A DNA stretch of 64,000 nt from UBA5158 sp963692955 (GTDB lineage Bacteria; Pseudomonadota; Gammaproteobacteria; DSM-16500): the NCBI GenBank assembly GCA_963692955.1, contig OY843587.1, forward strand, positions 1,116,001 to 1,180,000, written 5' to 3'. Positions 16,946-25,588 of the stretch are shown here, one piece after another (position 1 is the stretch's first letter; each line of letters starts with the position of its first letter). The notes beneath the pieces are model-generated. The model did not search any database. It had not been told where the DNA came from and worked only from the letters and a program-made list of their open reading frames with translations. The translations under genes and the position numbers were made by a program.

Positions 16946-18995
16946 AGCGGATAGTTTTTTAAATGCGATATCATCATTTGTAAGCACCGAGCATAAGTGT
17001 AAGCCACCCTTGTTGAATTGTTTGCAGCGAGTTTTTAAAGAATTCAATAGTAATATTGATCTGGAATTATTAGAAGACTTAGAAGGAATTTCAATAGACA
17101 ATTTTAATGATTATGAAAGATCGATTGGTCTGTTACTTTTTCCGATTACTGTATCGCCACAAAATATAGAGAAGCCTTTTTTTCCTATATTGTTACAAGA
17201 CTGCCACGAAAACATTTTTCTATTTTTAAAACGAAAAAATAACTTGAATGTTCTCTACGATTGCCAGGAAAGTAAAATACTATCTCGCAATGCTAGCAGC
17301 ATAAATTTTAAAAAAAGCTGGCAGTTTTTTCCAGTCAAAACAGAAGTCGCTGCAAGCTTTAGTTATTTAATTAAATTTATTTTTACGCATTTTAAACTAG
17401 CGTTCTTGTTATCGGTAATAGCGGGAATTGGACTGTCAGCTTCCGGTCTGGTCATTGTGGCGATCATTAATTATATTTTTGGTCATGTGTATGAGTCAGG
17501 ACAATATTTTCAGACTACATTATTTTTATCTTTCGGATGTATTTTAACCGGCATAGGATTGTTCTCTTATTTAAACGATTTATTTATTAAATATTTAAAT
17601 GCTAAATGTCAGATATATATTTTACCGAAAGTTTTTCAGTCTATCATAAACCTAGATGTTAAAACCCTAAATCAATATACATCCGGTGACATTGTCCAGC
17701 GCTTGTCTATCTATGAATCTTCAATAGCTGCGCTTTTCCCATTAAGTTTGCAGGGTTTTTTTTGTATTTTCTCATTATTATTTTTACTGTCTTATATGGC
17801 GTATTGCAATTTAATGCTTGCCACAGCTTATTTTATAATTTGTTTCTTATGGTTGGGAATTAAAATGATTTTTATTCCAGCTAACATCAAGTATATGAAT
17901 GACCAATTCACTGAGCAGGGTCGGCTGTCTTCATTTTTAAATGAAACATTAGCGCAAATCCATAAAATTCGCTCAGCGCATAAAGAAAATAATATTTTTA
18001 ATAAATGGTTACTCTACCTGATTAACATAAAATACTACGCGGCTAATTCATTACGAATTGAAATGTGGCTTTTATTGTTGGATGCCGCGATCCATTTTGC
18101 TTTGTTGTCTTCCATTTATTTTATTTATTATTTCGCATCGCCAAGAAATAATTATTTGTTATTGCAATTCATGGTATGTTCCGGACAGTTTTTAGAAAGG
18201 TTTGATAAGCTTTCAGGTTTCTTATGGGCGGTTATCAATTTTATCCCTAGTCTTCAGCGTATAAAACCATTATTAACTGTTGCCACCGAACCAGCGCTTC
18301 CTAAAAAAAAGTATTTCAAATTGACAGGTGATATTGAATTAAAAGATATTTGTGTACGAGATATCGAGTCTGGACGTTTGTTATTAGATCACGTTTCTTT
18401 ACAAATTAAACCCGGTCAGTTCGTCGGCTTTATTGGTACATCAGGTGCTGGCAAATCGACGCTATTTAAATTATTGCTCGGATTAGAAATGGCTTCATCC
18501 GGCATAATTATGTTTGATAACGAAAACAGCAATCATTTAGATCAGCAATTCTTGCGTAAACAATTTGGTGCGGTGCTGCAAACCAGCGCTTTATTTCCAG
18601 GAACCATTTATTCTAATATTGCCACTAATAAAAATATCACCCTGGACGCCGCCTGGGACTTAGCCAAATGTGTAGGTATAGACAAAGAAATACAGCTTAT
18701 GCCTATGAAAATGCATACTTATGTGGGAGAAGGCAGCGATTCTCTCTCTGGCGGTCAAAAACAAAAAATTTTAATTGCCAGAGCCTTAGCAACTCAACCA
18801 AAAGTTTTATTACTCGATGAGGCGACTTCTGCATTAGACGCGACTAGCCAGGCAGTTATTTACCAGCACTTACATTCGCTTAAAGTTACGCGCTTAGTCA
18901 TAGCCCACCGCTTCAGTACAATTGAACATGCTGATGTAATCTATAGGTTAGAGCAGGGAAAATTATATTTAAATACTATTAAATCCCCTTGCTAG
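16938..18995 (+). CDS. ABC transporter ATP-binding/permease protein (NHLM-type partner subunit)
   Basis: I prefer the ATG at 16938, which overlaps the previous stop in ATGAATAA; another ATG lies at 16920. The product is about 685 residues. There is a long N-terminal region without peptidase residues (about 1-140), a transmembrane domain (LAFLLSVIAGIGLSASGLVI and five more segments), then an ATPase with Walker A GTSGAGKST near 501, signature DSLSGGQKQKILIARALA and Walker B KVLLLDEATSALD. NHLM-type clusters typically encode a C39 ABC protein plus a peptidase-less ABC protein with a long N-terminus, as here. It probably forms the exporter with the previous two proteins. Confidence 0.88.
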   Translation: MNKADSFLNAISSFVSTEHKCKPPLLNCLQRVFKEFNSNIDLELLEDLEGISIDNFNDYERSIGLLLFPITVSPQNIEKPFFPILLQDCHENIFLFLKRKNNLNVLYDCQESKILSRNASSINFKKSWQFFPVKTEVAASFSYLIKFIFTHFKLAFLLSVIAGIGLSASGLVIVAIINYIFGHVYESGQYFQTTLFLSFGCILTGIGLFSYLNDLFIKYLNAKCQIYILPKVFQSIINLDVKTLNQYTSGDIVQRLSIYESSIAALFPLSLQGFFCIFSLLFLLSYMAYCNLMLATAYFIICFLWLGIKMIFIPANIKYMNDQFTEQGRLSSFLNETLAQIHKIRSAHKENNIFNKWLLYLINIKYYAANSLRIEMWLLLLDAAIHFALLSSIYFIYYFASPRNNYLLLQFMVCSGQFLERFDKLSGFLWAVINFIPSLQRIKPLLTVATEPALPKKKYFKLTGDIELKDICVRDIESGRLLLDHVSLQIKPGQFVGFIGTSGAGKSTLFKLLLGLEMASSGIIMFDNENSNHLDQQFLRKQFGAVLQTSALFPGTIYSNIATNKNITLDAAWDLAKCVGIDKEIQLMPMKMHTYVGEGSDSLSGGQKQKILIARALATQPKVLLLDEATSALDATSQAVIYQHLHSLKVTRLVIAHRFSTIEHADVIYRLEQGKLYLNTIKSPC

Positions 18996-19398
18996 CTTCA
19001 TCGTTCTAATTTCGTGTTAATAGTGCAACAGTCCACTAAACGATGTTAATTCAAAATTAGCCTATGCTAATCTCACTTTTGGAAATTATGCGATATTACC
19101 GTGGCATCTAATACATTTTGGTAATCTCTTGCGTTATTAAGCATTTTTATTTATACCAGAATTATAATTAGTACTTTCAGAATTAAATCCTGGTGTAATG
19201 GTCGTATAAGTTGACGTAAACCCTGAATGATTTATTGAACATGTTTGTACGCTGAGTAAGTTTAAATACAATACTCTACGATATTGAGTAAGACAATCAA
19301 GATTGTGTATTTGAATGAGAATAATTGTAGCGAAGCGTTAATAGATGTGGCATTTTAGCGAAATGGCTTAATCAGGAAGATTACGAGACCCATTCATT
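18996..19398. other. 403-bp AT-rich spacer after the RiPP cluster
   Basis: No convincing gene or terminator is seen. On the minus strand a frame from about 19330 to 19139 is open and Thr/Ser-rich at its end (TSTYTTITPGFNS), but it lacks an ATG and a ribosome site. Confidence 0.5.
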
Positions 19399-20118
19399 AT
19401 GCGCTACCTGGTCCACTCTGTTTGTTTAGCTTCTATGATATTTTCCACTTGTGCCCACGCTCAAATACATCCTGTTGTCAGCGTAGGGATAGGCGCGGAT
19501 GATACCAATTTCAGTCTTAATAAAACCATTACGATACTCGCGCCGTTTCAAAATATTTATTACGAAAACAATAGCGACACCCAGACTGTCGGCACATTAT
19601 TTATCGGAGCGGAAATACCGTTAGTAGCGAACATAGCGTGGCAATTGGGTGTGGCATATAACCAGAGCACGGATTTTGCTCCTTATGGTGCTATAGATCA
19701 GTTTGCCAATCCATTTTTTGATAATCTCACGTATAATTTCCATATCCGCAGTCAACGTTATTTGCTGCAATCCAAGCTACTCTATACCTTTAAAGAGTAT
19801 TTTCATCCCTATTTGATCGGTAGTGTCGGCGAGTCCGTCAACAGGTCATACGGGTACTCTGAAACTGGAGTGACTTCGGCGGATGTCGGCATGTTGTTGG
19901 CTTTTACGAATAAAACCTACCATTCATTCACATACACGGCAGGTCTTGGTCTGGATATTGATGCAGGCCCGCATATGCGCTTCGGCGTCGGTTATAGCTA
20001 TATGAATCTGGCGCGCGCGGGATTAGGTGTGGCGCCCTTGCAAGACAGTACTGATACTTTGAAATTCAAGAATTTGGATACGAACGAATTACAGATGCAA
20101 TTAAGTTATATCGGTTAA
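19399..20118 (+). CDS. Outer-membrane beta-barrel protein
   Basis: A 239-residue protein. A signal peptide (VHSVCLASMIFSTCAHAQIH, cleavage after AHA) is followed by alternating hydrophobic/polar strands (VGTLFIGAEIPLVANIAWQL, RYLLQSKLLYTFKEYFHPYL, HMRFGVGYSYMNL), and the last strand LQMQLSYIG ends in an aromatic pattern near the C-terminus. This is the form of small eight-stranded OmpA/OmpW-like barrels common in Legionella and Coxiella. It lies 8 bp before the NlpC/P60-like gene, so the two are probably cotranscribed. Confidence 0.85.
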   Translation: MRYLVHSVCLASMIFSTCAHAQIHPVVSVGIGADDTNFSLNKTITILAPFQNIYYENNSDTQTVGTLFIGAEIPLVANIAWQLGVAYNQSTDFAPYGAIDQFANPFFDNLTYNFHIRSQRYLLQSKLLYTFKEYFHPYLIGSVGESVNRSYGYSETGVTSADVGMLLAFTNKTYHSFTYTAGLGLDIDAGPHMRFGVGYSYMNLARAGLGVAPLQDSTDTLKFKNLDTNELQMQLSYIG

Positions 20119-20126
20119 GGAAAACT

Positions 20127-21695
20127 ATGAATAACAAAGCGCGGAAATTTTATAGCGGCCTGGGTATCAGTTTAATTGCTTCGCATTGCTGGGCTGGTAC
20201 GCCGGTTTTTTCAGTAACGCCGAATATTCCCGCGCAAACGCAACTTATCACCGGCCAGCCGGGCACAGCGGTTTTTCAGATTACCAATAATACGAATTAC
20301 GTATTGAATGATATAGGCGTGCAAAATTTTCCGGTCGGCATGACGCAAATTCCCAGTGCGGGAACACAGTATTGCACGGCGCCGTTTGCGCTCGCGCCAA
20401 ATACCAGTTGTTTACTGAAAATAAATATTAATAGCTATCAAGCAACAGGCAATATTTCCGGCGGCCCAATAGTATGTTATACGTCTGGGCATCCCGTTTA
20501 CTGTAGTCAGCCATTACAAGAAGATCAGTTAAGCACGCAGATTACCCCGGGACCCGCGCCACAATCTTGTAGTGAGAATGCCGGCAACTTCAATAGTGTA
20601 TTAACCCAGCCTTTCGATTCTGGTACTTCGTTTACTCCAGGCTGGGGGCCGGCTCGAAACTGTATAGCCCTGAGTAACGCAAATCCTAATCTGTTGGCAT
20701 GTCCAACTAACGATGCCACGGGAATATTGTGGCAGCAGCAACGAATTATCGCCGCAGTGGATTTTTGGGTGAAGAAAAAACTAAGTTACTGTCATCATTA
20801 CAATCCTGATTTCAGCACACCGCCCAGTGAAAGAAACGCTGCCGCCGCGGCAGGTGGCTTTTGTGATCCGGTGGTAGACTTGCAGCCGAATTCAGTTTAT
20901 TACGGGCAACAAGCGCGTTGGAATTATTCCGGCACCGGTTCTGAGACGATTAATAGCTGGGTCAACAATAATTACATGTGGTATGGCATGGATTGCAGTA
21001 ATTACACGGCGTTTTTATATAATTTTTCTTTTGGCACAACGTTTGACAGCGACACGGGTTATCAAGCGGGGCAGAGTGCGACACTCACTTGCGCCCCGCC
21101 TACCCAAGCCGGGCATTGTCAGGATGGATTATCTCCGAATCAACAGACCGCTTCAGCCGCTTTAACATTGAGTAATCCAAACGCGGCGGGAACCTTACTC
21201 TGTGCTGATGGTACTCTGGATCAGGGTAATAATACATTTTGCGCGGGGCATGGCGACTCACATGGCAATTATCTTTCTATGATTGATACTGCCGGCCATT
21301 TGCTGCCGTCAGGAACGATAACCGCTGACAGGCTTGCGCAGATTCTTCAACCTGGTGATTTGATTTATATTGCGGGCGGCGGCGTAAGAACATCTTCTAG
21401 TAGTTCCGAAGTCACTCACGTTATCGTGTGGACGGGTAAACAAATTGGCTATGGCACTAACGATATTAACCCAGCGCAAATCGCGCCCGATGATATTTGT
21501 CCCATTGAAGATTGGTCGCCGGTAGTGGGTGAATGGGTCATCTCCGACAGCCATTATCAAGGTGCGGATTACCGGGCGCTCACGCCATGTTTTTATTTGA
21601 ATAATCTCTGGGGTGTGCGGCGTGTGATTCCGGTTGCGTTGACTGGACCGGTGAAGGGAAATCTGAATTGTCAGGTAGGCCCATTTAGTAAATGA
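20127..21695 (+). CDS. Secreted NlpC/P60-like cysteine peptidase with N-terminal Ig-like domain
   Basis: A 522-residue protein. A signal peptide (GLGISLIASHCWA) precedes a beta-rich domain (GTAVFQITNNTNYVLNDIG, NTSCLLKININSY) of an immunoglobulin-like kind, about 25-125. The C-terminal half has an NlpC/P60-like arrangement: Cys in MDCSNYTAFLYN near 289, GDLIYIAGGG near 412 and His in EVTHVIVWTG near 430. The family cleaves peptidoglycan stems or acts on related amide bonds. There are many cysteines, consistent with disulfides outside the cytoplasm. The spacing between Cys and His is unusually long (about 140 residues), because of an insertion. Substrate unknown. Confidence 0.78.
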   Translation: MNNKARKFYSGLGISLIASHCWAGTPVFSVTPNIPAQTQLITGQPGTAVFQITNNTNYVLNDIGVQNFPVGMTQIPSAGTQYCTAPFALAPNTSCLLKININSYQATGNISGGPIVCYTSGHPVYCSQPLQEDQLSTQITPGPAPQSCSENAGNFNSVLTQPFDSGTSFTPGWGPARNCIALSNANPNLLACPTNDATGILWQQQRIIAAVDFWVKKKLSYCHHYNPDFSTPPSERNAAAAAGGFCDPVVDLQPNSVYYGQQARWNYSGTGSETINSWVNNNYMWYGMDCSNYTAFLYNFSFGTTFDSDTGYQAGQSATLTCAPPTQAGHCQDGLSPNQQTASAALTLSNPNAAGTLLCADGTLDQGNNTFCAGHGDSHGNYLSMIDTAGHLLPSGTITADRLAQILQPGDLIYIAGGGVRTSSSSSEVTHVIVWTGKQIGYGTNDINPAQIAPDDICPIEDWSPVVGEWVISDSHYQGADYRALTPCFYLNNLWGVRRVIPVALTGPVKGNLNCQVGPFSK

Positions 21696-21973
21696 TAATT
21701 TTAGAACTCTAGTTTATATCATTGGTACAACCGCGTTCGTTATCGCTGCTGTGTTTGGCACGGTTTATGCATACAATTCTTAAAGAAGACAAATTGGTTT
21801 CTGGCCCCGATTGATTGGATTAAACTCCACGCGCAAAACAAAGCTATCGCTGACCACTTGATTTCTTTACCCACTAGCAGAGCGCTACATTTTTAAGTTC
21901 CGCTGAAATTTCTAAATATAAAGAACATCTCGATAAATTAGATAATGTCGGTGTTGCAATTAATTATTGGATT
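21696..21973 (+). pseudogene. Decayed gene with two frameshifts, unknown family
   Basis: Three consecutive segments in changing frames read as one protein: LVYIIGTTAFVIAAVFGTVY (a membrane segment), then FLKKTNWFLAPIDWIKLHAQ continuing to PTSRALHF, then LSSAEISKYKEHLDKLDNVG ending INYWI. The joins fall at about 21780 and 21893. The composition is protein-like in each segment, and no start codon or ribosome site is preserved. I recognise no family. Confidence 0.6.
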
Positions 21974-22044
21974 TAAATACGGAGCAATTAGAAAAATCAA
22001 CAAACAGCATTTTTATCGCTATCCTTAAAAAGAATTCTACTAAC

Positions 22045-22995
22045 TTAATAACTCAACACCATGCGATCAGGCTTATTGATAGAATGATCCACTTCAGTAA
22101 CCAACTGCTGCGTCCTTGTTTTATTAAAAAAGAAAAAATTACCCGTTACAGCAAGGTTAATAAGATTCAATATTCCGGCAGAAAAAATAATAGAAGCTAC
22201 ATTCCCAATCACCTTTTTCCAACCGCGATGCCCAACAAAATGGGAATCCTGGCTATGAAGGTGCTCAACGAATTTCAATTTAAAATCCAGCCATTTAATT
22301 TTTGCAGTGTTTGAATCATCAACCACAGGAAGTGTATTCAAACGTTCATCAAGTTCACCTGCCAGCTTAGTCGCGTAATTACCGCGGTCAACACCTTCAG
22401 AAATTAATTGCTCTCCATACATGGTAATTTCTGTAACGCGAAGTCTTACCTCAGTCGCTATATTGGCGTTCCACGGTAACAATATTTCCGGAGACACATC
22501 AGTGCGATTAAAGTTTTCAACAAAAGAATTATGGATTAGAGTATTTTCAGATAAAGCAAGTTGGGACATCAGACGACGAAATAATTCATTATGCTCGAAA
22601 AATAAATTTTCAATAATAGGCCTGACCCAATAATACCGGAATACGAAATGTCGGGTATGGTGGTCACCAATATAGGTTGAGGAATAATGATTATCACTAG
22701 TCATTTGATTATGACGGGTAAGATCAGTTACGTCAGAACTTAAATACTCAAGGGGGTTAAAAGAACCTGACGAAAAATCCGTATCTCCTTCTTTTAATCC
22801 ATCTCCCGGATAAATAAAATCAGAAGATAATGCATTCGAGAAATCGGCGTCATCATCGCGCGCAATAGCATCCACGAGTTGATTAAAAATAGATTCCGCG
22901 TTTGATGGTACTATTTCAGCTGCTAAATTAAGAGGAGGCTTATCCTCAAAAGAAGCGTTATTACTAATAGTAAATTGTTTCTGTACTTTGCCCAT
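22045..22995 (-). CDS. Hypothetical protein with C-terminal hydrophobic segment (possible effector)
   Basis: A 316-residue protein with no family I recognise. Residues 1-110 are acidic and hydrophilic (VDAIARDDDADFSNALSSDF). The middle has an aromatic stretch (RHFVFRYYWVRPIIENLFFE). Residues about 265-295 form a hydrophobic hairpin-like segment (VIGNVASIIFSAGILNLINL, then AVTGNFFFF) followed by a basic tail. There is no N-terminal signal peptide. This layout (soluble N-terminus, late membrane segment) is common in type IV effectors and in some inner-membrane proteins. Downstream lies the decayed gene at 21696. Confidence 0.7.
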   Translation of the reverse strand: MGKVQKQFTISNNASFEDKPPLNLAAEIVPSNAESIFNQLVDAIARDDDADFSNALSSDFIYPGDGLKEGDTDFSSGSFNPLEYLSSDVTDLTRHNQMTSDNHYSSTYIGDHHTRHFVFRYYWVRPIIENLFFEHNELFRRLMSQLALSENTLIHNSFVENFNRTDVSPEILLPWNANIATEVRLRVTEITMYGEQLISEGVDRGNYATKLAGELDERLNTLPVVDDSNTAKIKWLDFKLKFVEHLHSQDSHFVGHRGWKKVIGNVASIIFSAGILNLINLAVTGNFFFFNKTRTQQLVTEVDHSINKPDRMVLSY

Positions 22996-23241
22996 GCGGA
23001 TTCGCCATCTTATTTAAAGAATGGCCGTGATTATACTACCAATCTCGATAATGTCAAAATTGCACCTAGACTTATCCATTTACTTTCGCCAAATTAAATA
23101 TGAGAAAAATCACCGTATTATTTTTTTGCATTCATGGATGAAGGGTGTTGTTTTACTTTGTGGATTTTGGTTATCTTTTTGTCCCGATAAAAATATTACC
23201 TAATATTTTAAACGTGTTTGTAATTCCCAAACGTCCATCTG

Positions 23242-23490
23242 CTAATAAGAACATGTCTTCTGACAGTAAGAGAAATTATATCCCTTATTGGTGCAATTAT
23301 TTTGACAGTTAGAATCGATATTTGAGTTATGAGGTGAATTATTATAAGAACATTTTGTTTGACAATATTGATACGAAGAACCGTTAGAAGTACAGTCGTG
23401 TACGCATTTGTAATCCGTTGATACAATTGCTTTTGCATAGGAAGCAAATAACATGGTGAGTATAAACGTTAAAATTAAAAACATTTTCAT
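23242..23490 (-). CDS. Small secreted cysteine-rich protein with two tandem motifs
   Basis: An 82-residue protein. Residues 1-21 are a signal peptide (MFLILTFILTMLFASYAKA). The mature 60 residues hold eight cysteines in two copies of the same pattern: CVHDCTSNGSSYQYCQTKCS and CQNNCTNKGYNFSYCQKTCS, that is C-x3-C-x8-C-x3-C. The even number and spacing suggest disulfides formed after export, giving a compact toxin-like or adhesin-like peptide. No homologue recognised. It stands alone between spacers. Confidence 0.75.
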   Translation of the reverse strand: MKMFLILTFILTMLFASYAKAIVSTDYKCVHDCTSNGSSYQYCQTKCSYNNSPHNSNIDSNCQNNCTNKGYNFSYCQKTCSY

Positions 23491-23688
23491 AAATCATACT
23501 TTATTAAATATAGTTTTTTTAAATTCGAGCTAATTTAGTTTAATCAGTTCGGGGTTTAATCGATAGATAATTTTTTAATTTAGCAAAATAATTAAATATT
23601 ATTTCTTACGTAATTCAAAATATCAAAGAAATATGTGTTTCGTTATATAATATATAATTGCATTGAAATATTTTGGAAGTTTTTTTTC

Positions 23689-24366
23689 ATGTTTAAAAAT
23701 AATAATTTTCTTATTTATGGGTTCGTACAGCTCTTCATTTTCAGTTTACCTATAATCGCGCATGGTCTGAGTGACAATACGTTATATCAAGAATTAAATG
23801 AGTGGGTTTTTCTCTTATTAGCTTTCATTCTAGCCTTTGGATTGGCCTATCTACAGATATTTATTATGCAGAAAGAGTTTCCAGCGCTATACGCTTGTTA
23901 TCAAGAGTGGACTAGAAAAGGAAAAGATCATTCAACTATTTATTTTTTTCTCACCACGCTAGGCTATTTTAATTCATTATTTATAATGTCTCTTTATTAT
24001 GATCAGTATCACGTGACAACACCCATTAAGGGTTATCCGTTTACAGCGGTTAGTCATTACAAAACGCATCACCGTAAGTCTGGCACCAGCTATAACGTTG
24101 TATTCATGTCGCCATTGTTTGGCAAATACGAAACATCTGATTCTGTCGGAGACTTTTATAATACCGTCGAGGCAGGGGACATTATGAACCTTTTTTTGAG
24201 AGAAGGCCGTTTTCACACGCATTTCGTTATTGATTCTCAATTTAATAAAGCGCCTCAAAACACTGACCAAAACTATTTAAAGCAATATATATTTAGTTCA
24301 TTGAAAATTCAGGGTAAAGCTATGGAATGGAACAAAATTCTGAATTTTCATTCTAGTAATTATTAG
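23689..24366 (+). CDS. Inner-membrane protein of unknown function
   Basis: The ATG at 23689 has GGAAG nine bases upstream; the alternative GTG at 23635 lies in an AT-rich stretch that looks like a promoter (TATAATATATAAT). The 225-residue product has membrane segments at about 7-27 (FLIYGFVQLFIFSLPIIAHG), 37-60 (WVFLLLAFILAFGLAYLQIF) and 83-101, then a soluble C-terminal region with HYKTHHRKSGTSYNVVFMSP. No known family recognised. Flanks are pseudogenes, repeats and small orphan genes, so this is an accessory gene. Confidence 0.7.
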   Translation: MFKNNNFLIYGFVQLFIFSLPIIAHGLSDNTLYQELNEWVFLLLAFILAFGLAYLQIFIMQKEFPALYACYQEWTRKGKDHSTIYFFLTTLGYFNSLFIMSLYYDQYHVTTPIKGYPFTAVSHYKTHHRKSGTSYNVVFMSPLFGKYETSDSVGDFYNTVEAGDIMNLFLREGRFHTHFVIDSQFNKAPQNTDQNYLKQYIFSSLKIQGKAMEWNKILNFHSSNY

Positions 24367-24389
24367 CTTAAAAAATTTATCAAAAATTC

Positions 24390-24420
24390 GTCGGTTAGGC
24401 TAAGTGAAACGCAGCCCAAC
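24390..24420. repeat. REP-like imperfect palindrome
   Basis: GTCGGTTAGGCTAAGTGAAA followed by CGCAGCCCAAC is a member of the same family as 8234-8273. It lies between the membrane-protein gene and the tRNA-Asn fragment. Confidence 0.6.
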
Positions 24421-24494
24421 AAAAAAAGATTTTACAAGTAAGCAAGCTAAACAGAAAGAAAGGATTTCAAGAAAATAATCGAATATTTCCAATC

Positions 24495-24546
24495 TGGCTC
24501 TCCGAACGGTACTCGAACCAGTGACCTAATGATTAATAGCTATCGA
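24495..24546 (-). pseudogene. Degenerate tRNA-Asn fragment (possible attachment-site copy)
   Basis: On the minus strand the 3' half of the tRNA-Asn at 30951-31026 is repeated with a few substitutions: the CCA end and acceptor 3' strand (TGGCTCTCCGAA on plus), the T-arm (ACTCGAACC) and the variable/anticodon part (GTGACCTAATGATTAA). It then jumps to AGCTATCG, the 5' end, so most of the D-arm and anticodon loop is missing. The copy cannot fold as a tRNA. It has the same orientation as the intact gene 6.4 kb away. Confidence 0.8.
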
Positions 24547-24576
24547 CACTGGCTGTTACGCGAAATATGGCGCTTG

Positions 24577-25017
24577 CTAGGGGAATAAAGTTGGCAAATT
24601 AGACATGAAGAAGATTATCAGAAAAAGAGTAATTGTTGCCATACTCAATAATATATTGCGGATATAAATGAGAGTGCGACTAGGGTGGCTTGCTTCGACG
24701 ATTTCCCATGACGTGAGTAACATTCCAAACCATAATCCTGTCAAGATAGCAACACCACCTGGACCACCTGCAACCCAGCCCCAGTGCCATGAAGTAGATC
24801 CAATGCTCACCATAGTTATGCCCAAGAACAACTGTACAACGGTTGCTGGCAAAATAACTACTAGCGTTTGTCTCATGAGTTTTGCTAAAACTATTTTTTC
24901 CTGATCTCGTTGTGTCAATATTAAGTAAATGCAATAACACATGCTTGAGACTAAAAGTCCTGCAACTAAAATATGCACTATTCTCAAAGTAGTAAACAAG
25001 ATATAAATTTTAAACAT
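24577..25017 (-). CDS. Four-helix membrane protein, DUF2269/CopD-like
   Basis: A 146-residue protein with four predicted membrane helices (LRIVHILVAGLLVSSMCYCI, LVVILPATVVQLFLGITMVS, GGPGGVAILTGLWFGMLLTS, NILLSMATITLFLIIFFMSN). The first helix carries RxxHILxxGL, the pattern of DUF2269/CopD-like proteins where the His may bind haem or metal. It lies 8 bp downstream of a second gene of the same type and is probably cotranscribed and cofunctional with it. A role in respiration or metal handling is only suggested by the fold. Confidence 0.7.
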   Translation of the reverse strand: MFKIYILFTTLRIVHILVAGLLVSSMCYCIYLILTQRDQEKIVLAKLMRQTLVVILPATVVQLFLGITMVSIGSTSWHWGWVAGGPGGVAILTGLWFGMLLTSWEIVEASHPSRTLIYIRNILLSMATITLFLIIFFMSNLPTLFP

Positions 25018-25025
25018 TTTATCTT

Positions 25026-25418
25026 TTACCCAAACAAAAAGGTGGTTTTAGTAATAGCATCATATATTACTCCGATGAACAGTAATAATAGTACAACTGA
25101 AGCGAACGGCCATCGGATAGACCCTGATGTGGGATTATGTTTATGCAGCCAAAACAAACCACTAAATCCCATGAGTACCGCAGCCGTTAAAATATAAGCA
25201 GCGTCAATCCAGGGAGAAGCAAAGTTAAATTTGGAAAAAAATACCAGAAAGGTGCCTGTCACCATCGCGCAGCAACCTAAAACGAGTATCCCCCACAGCC
25301 AACGGATGTCGGGTTTACGCCAGGGAATACCGATAATACAAACACTAGTGAGTCCTAGTAAGCCAAGTACACAAAGAATATGGAGAAACCTTAATAAATA
25401 AACCATATAGTCAAGCAT
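25026..25418 (-). CDS. Four-helix membrane protein, DUF2269/CopD-like partner
   Basis: A 130-residue protein with four membrane helices (YLLRFLHILCVLGLLGLTSV, GILVLGCCAMVTGTFLVFFS, WIDAAYILTAAVLMGFSGLF, FASVVLLLLFIGVIYDAITK). The N-terminal RFLHIL motif and the C-terminal DAITKTTFL resemble the CopD/DUF2269 fold, as in the neighbour 8 bp downstream. The two probably form a heteromeric membrane unit. No catalytic motif is visible beyond the conserved His. Confidence 0.7.
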   Translation of the reverse strand: MLDYMVYLLRFLHILCVLGLLGLTSVCIIGIPWRKPDIRWLWGILVLGCCAMVTGTFLVFFSKFNFASPWIDAAYILTAAVLMGFSGLFWLHKHNPTSGSIRWPFASVVLLLLFIGVIYDAITKTTFLFG

Positions 25419-25552
25419 ATACCCATGGTTAGAATTTTAATATCATGCCATATGGGAAACATCTTGCGCAAGCTAACTGTACCTTCTCGAAAAATGGATC
25501 TGATTCTTTTTACAATCCTGATACGTAGTACTGTTTTTTTAAAAAATAATAT

Positions 25553-25582
25553 GTAAGTTGGGTAGAGCGCAGCGAAACCAAC
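25553..25582. repeat. REP-like imperfect palindrome next to RAYT remnant
   Basis: GTAAGTTGGGTAGAGCGCAG followed by CGAAACCAAC lies a few bases after the stop of the RAYT fragment, the usual arrangement of a RAYT gene and its cognate REP. Confidence 0.7.
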
Positions 25583-25588
25583 AAACCT

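Noticed and set aside
19139..19330. Minus-strand open frame ending TSTYTTITPGFNS-like, a possible third precursor peptide
   Set aside because: No start codon, no ribosome site, no leader like peptides A and B, opposite strand to the cluster.
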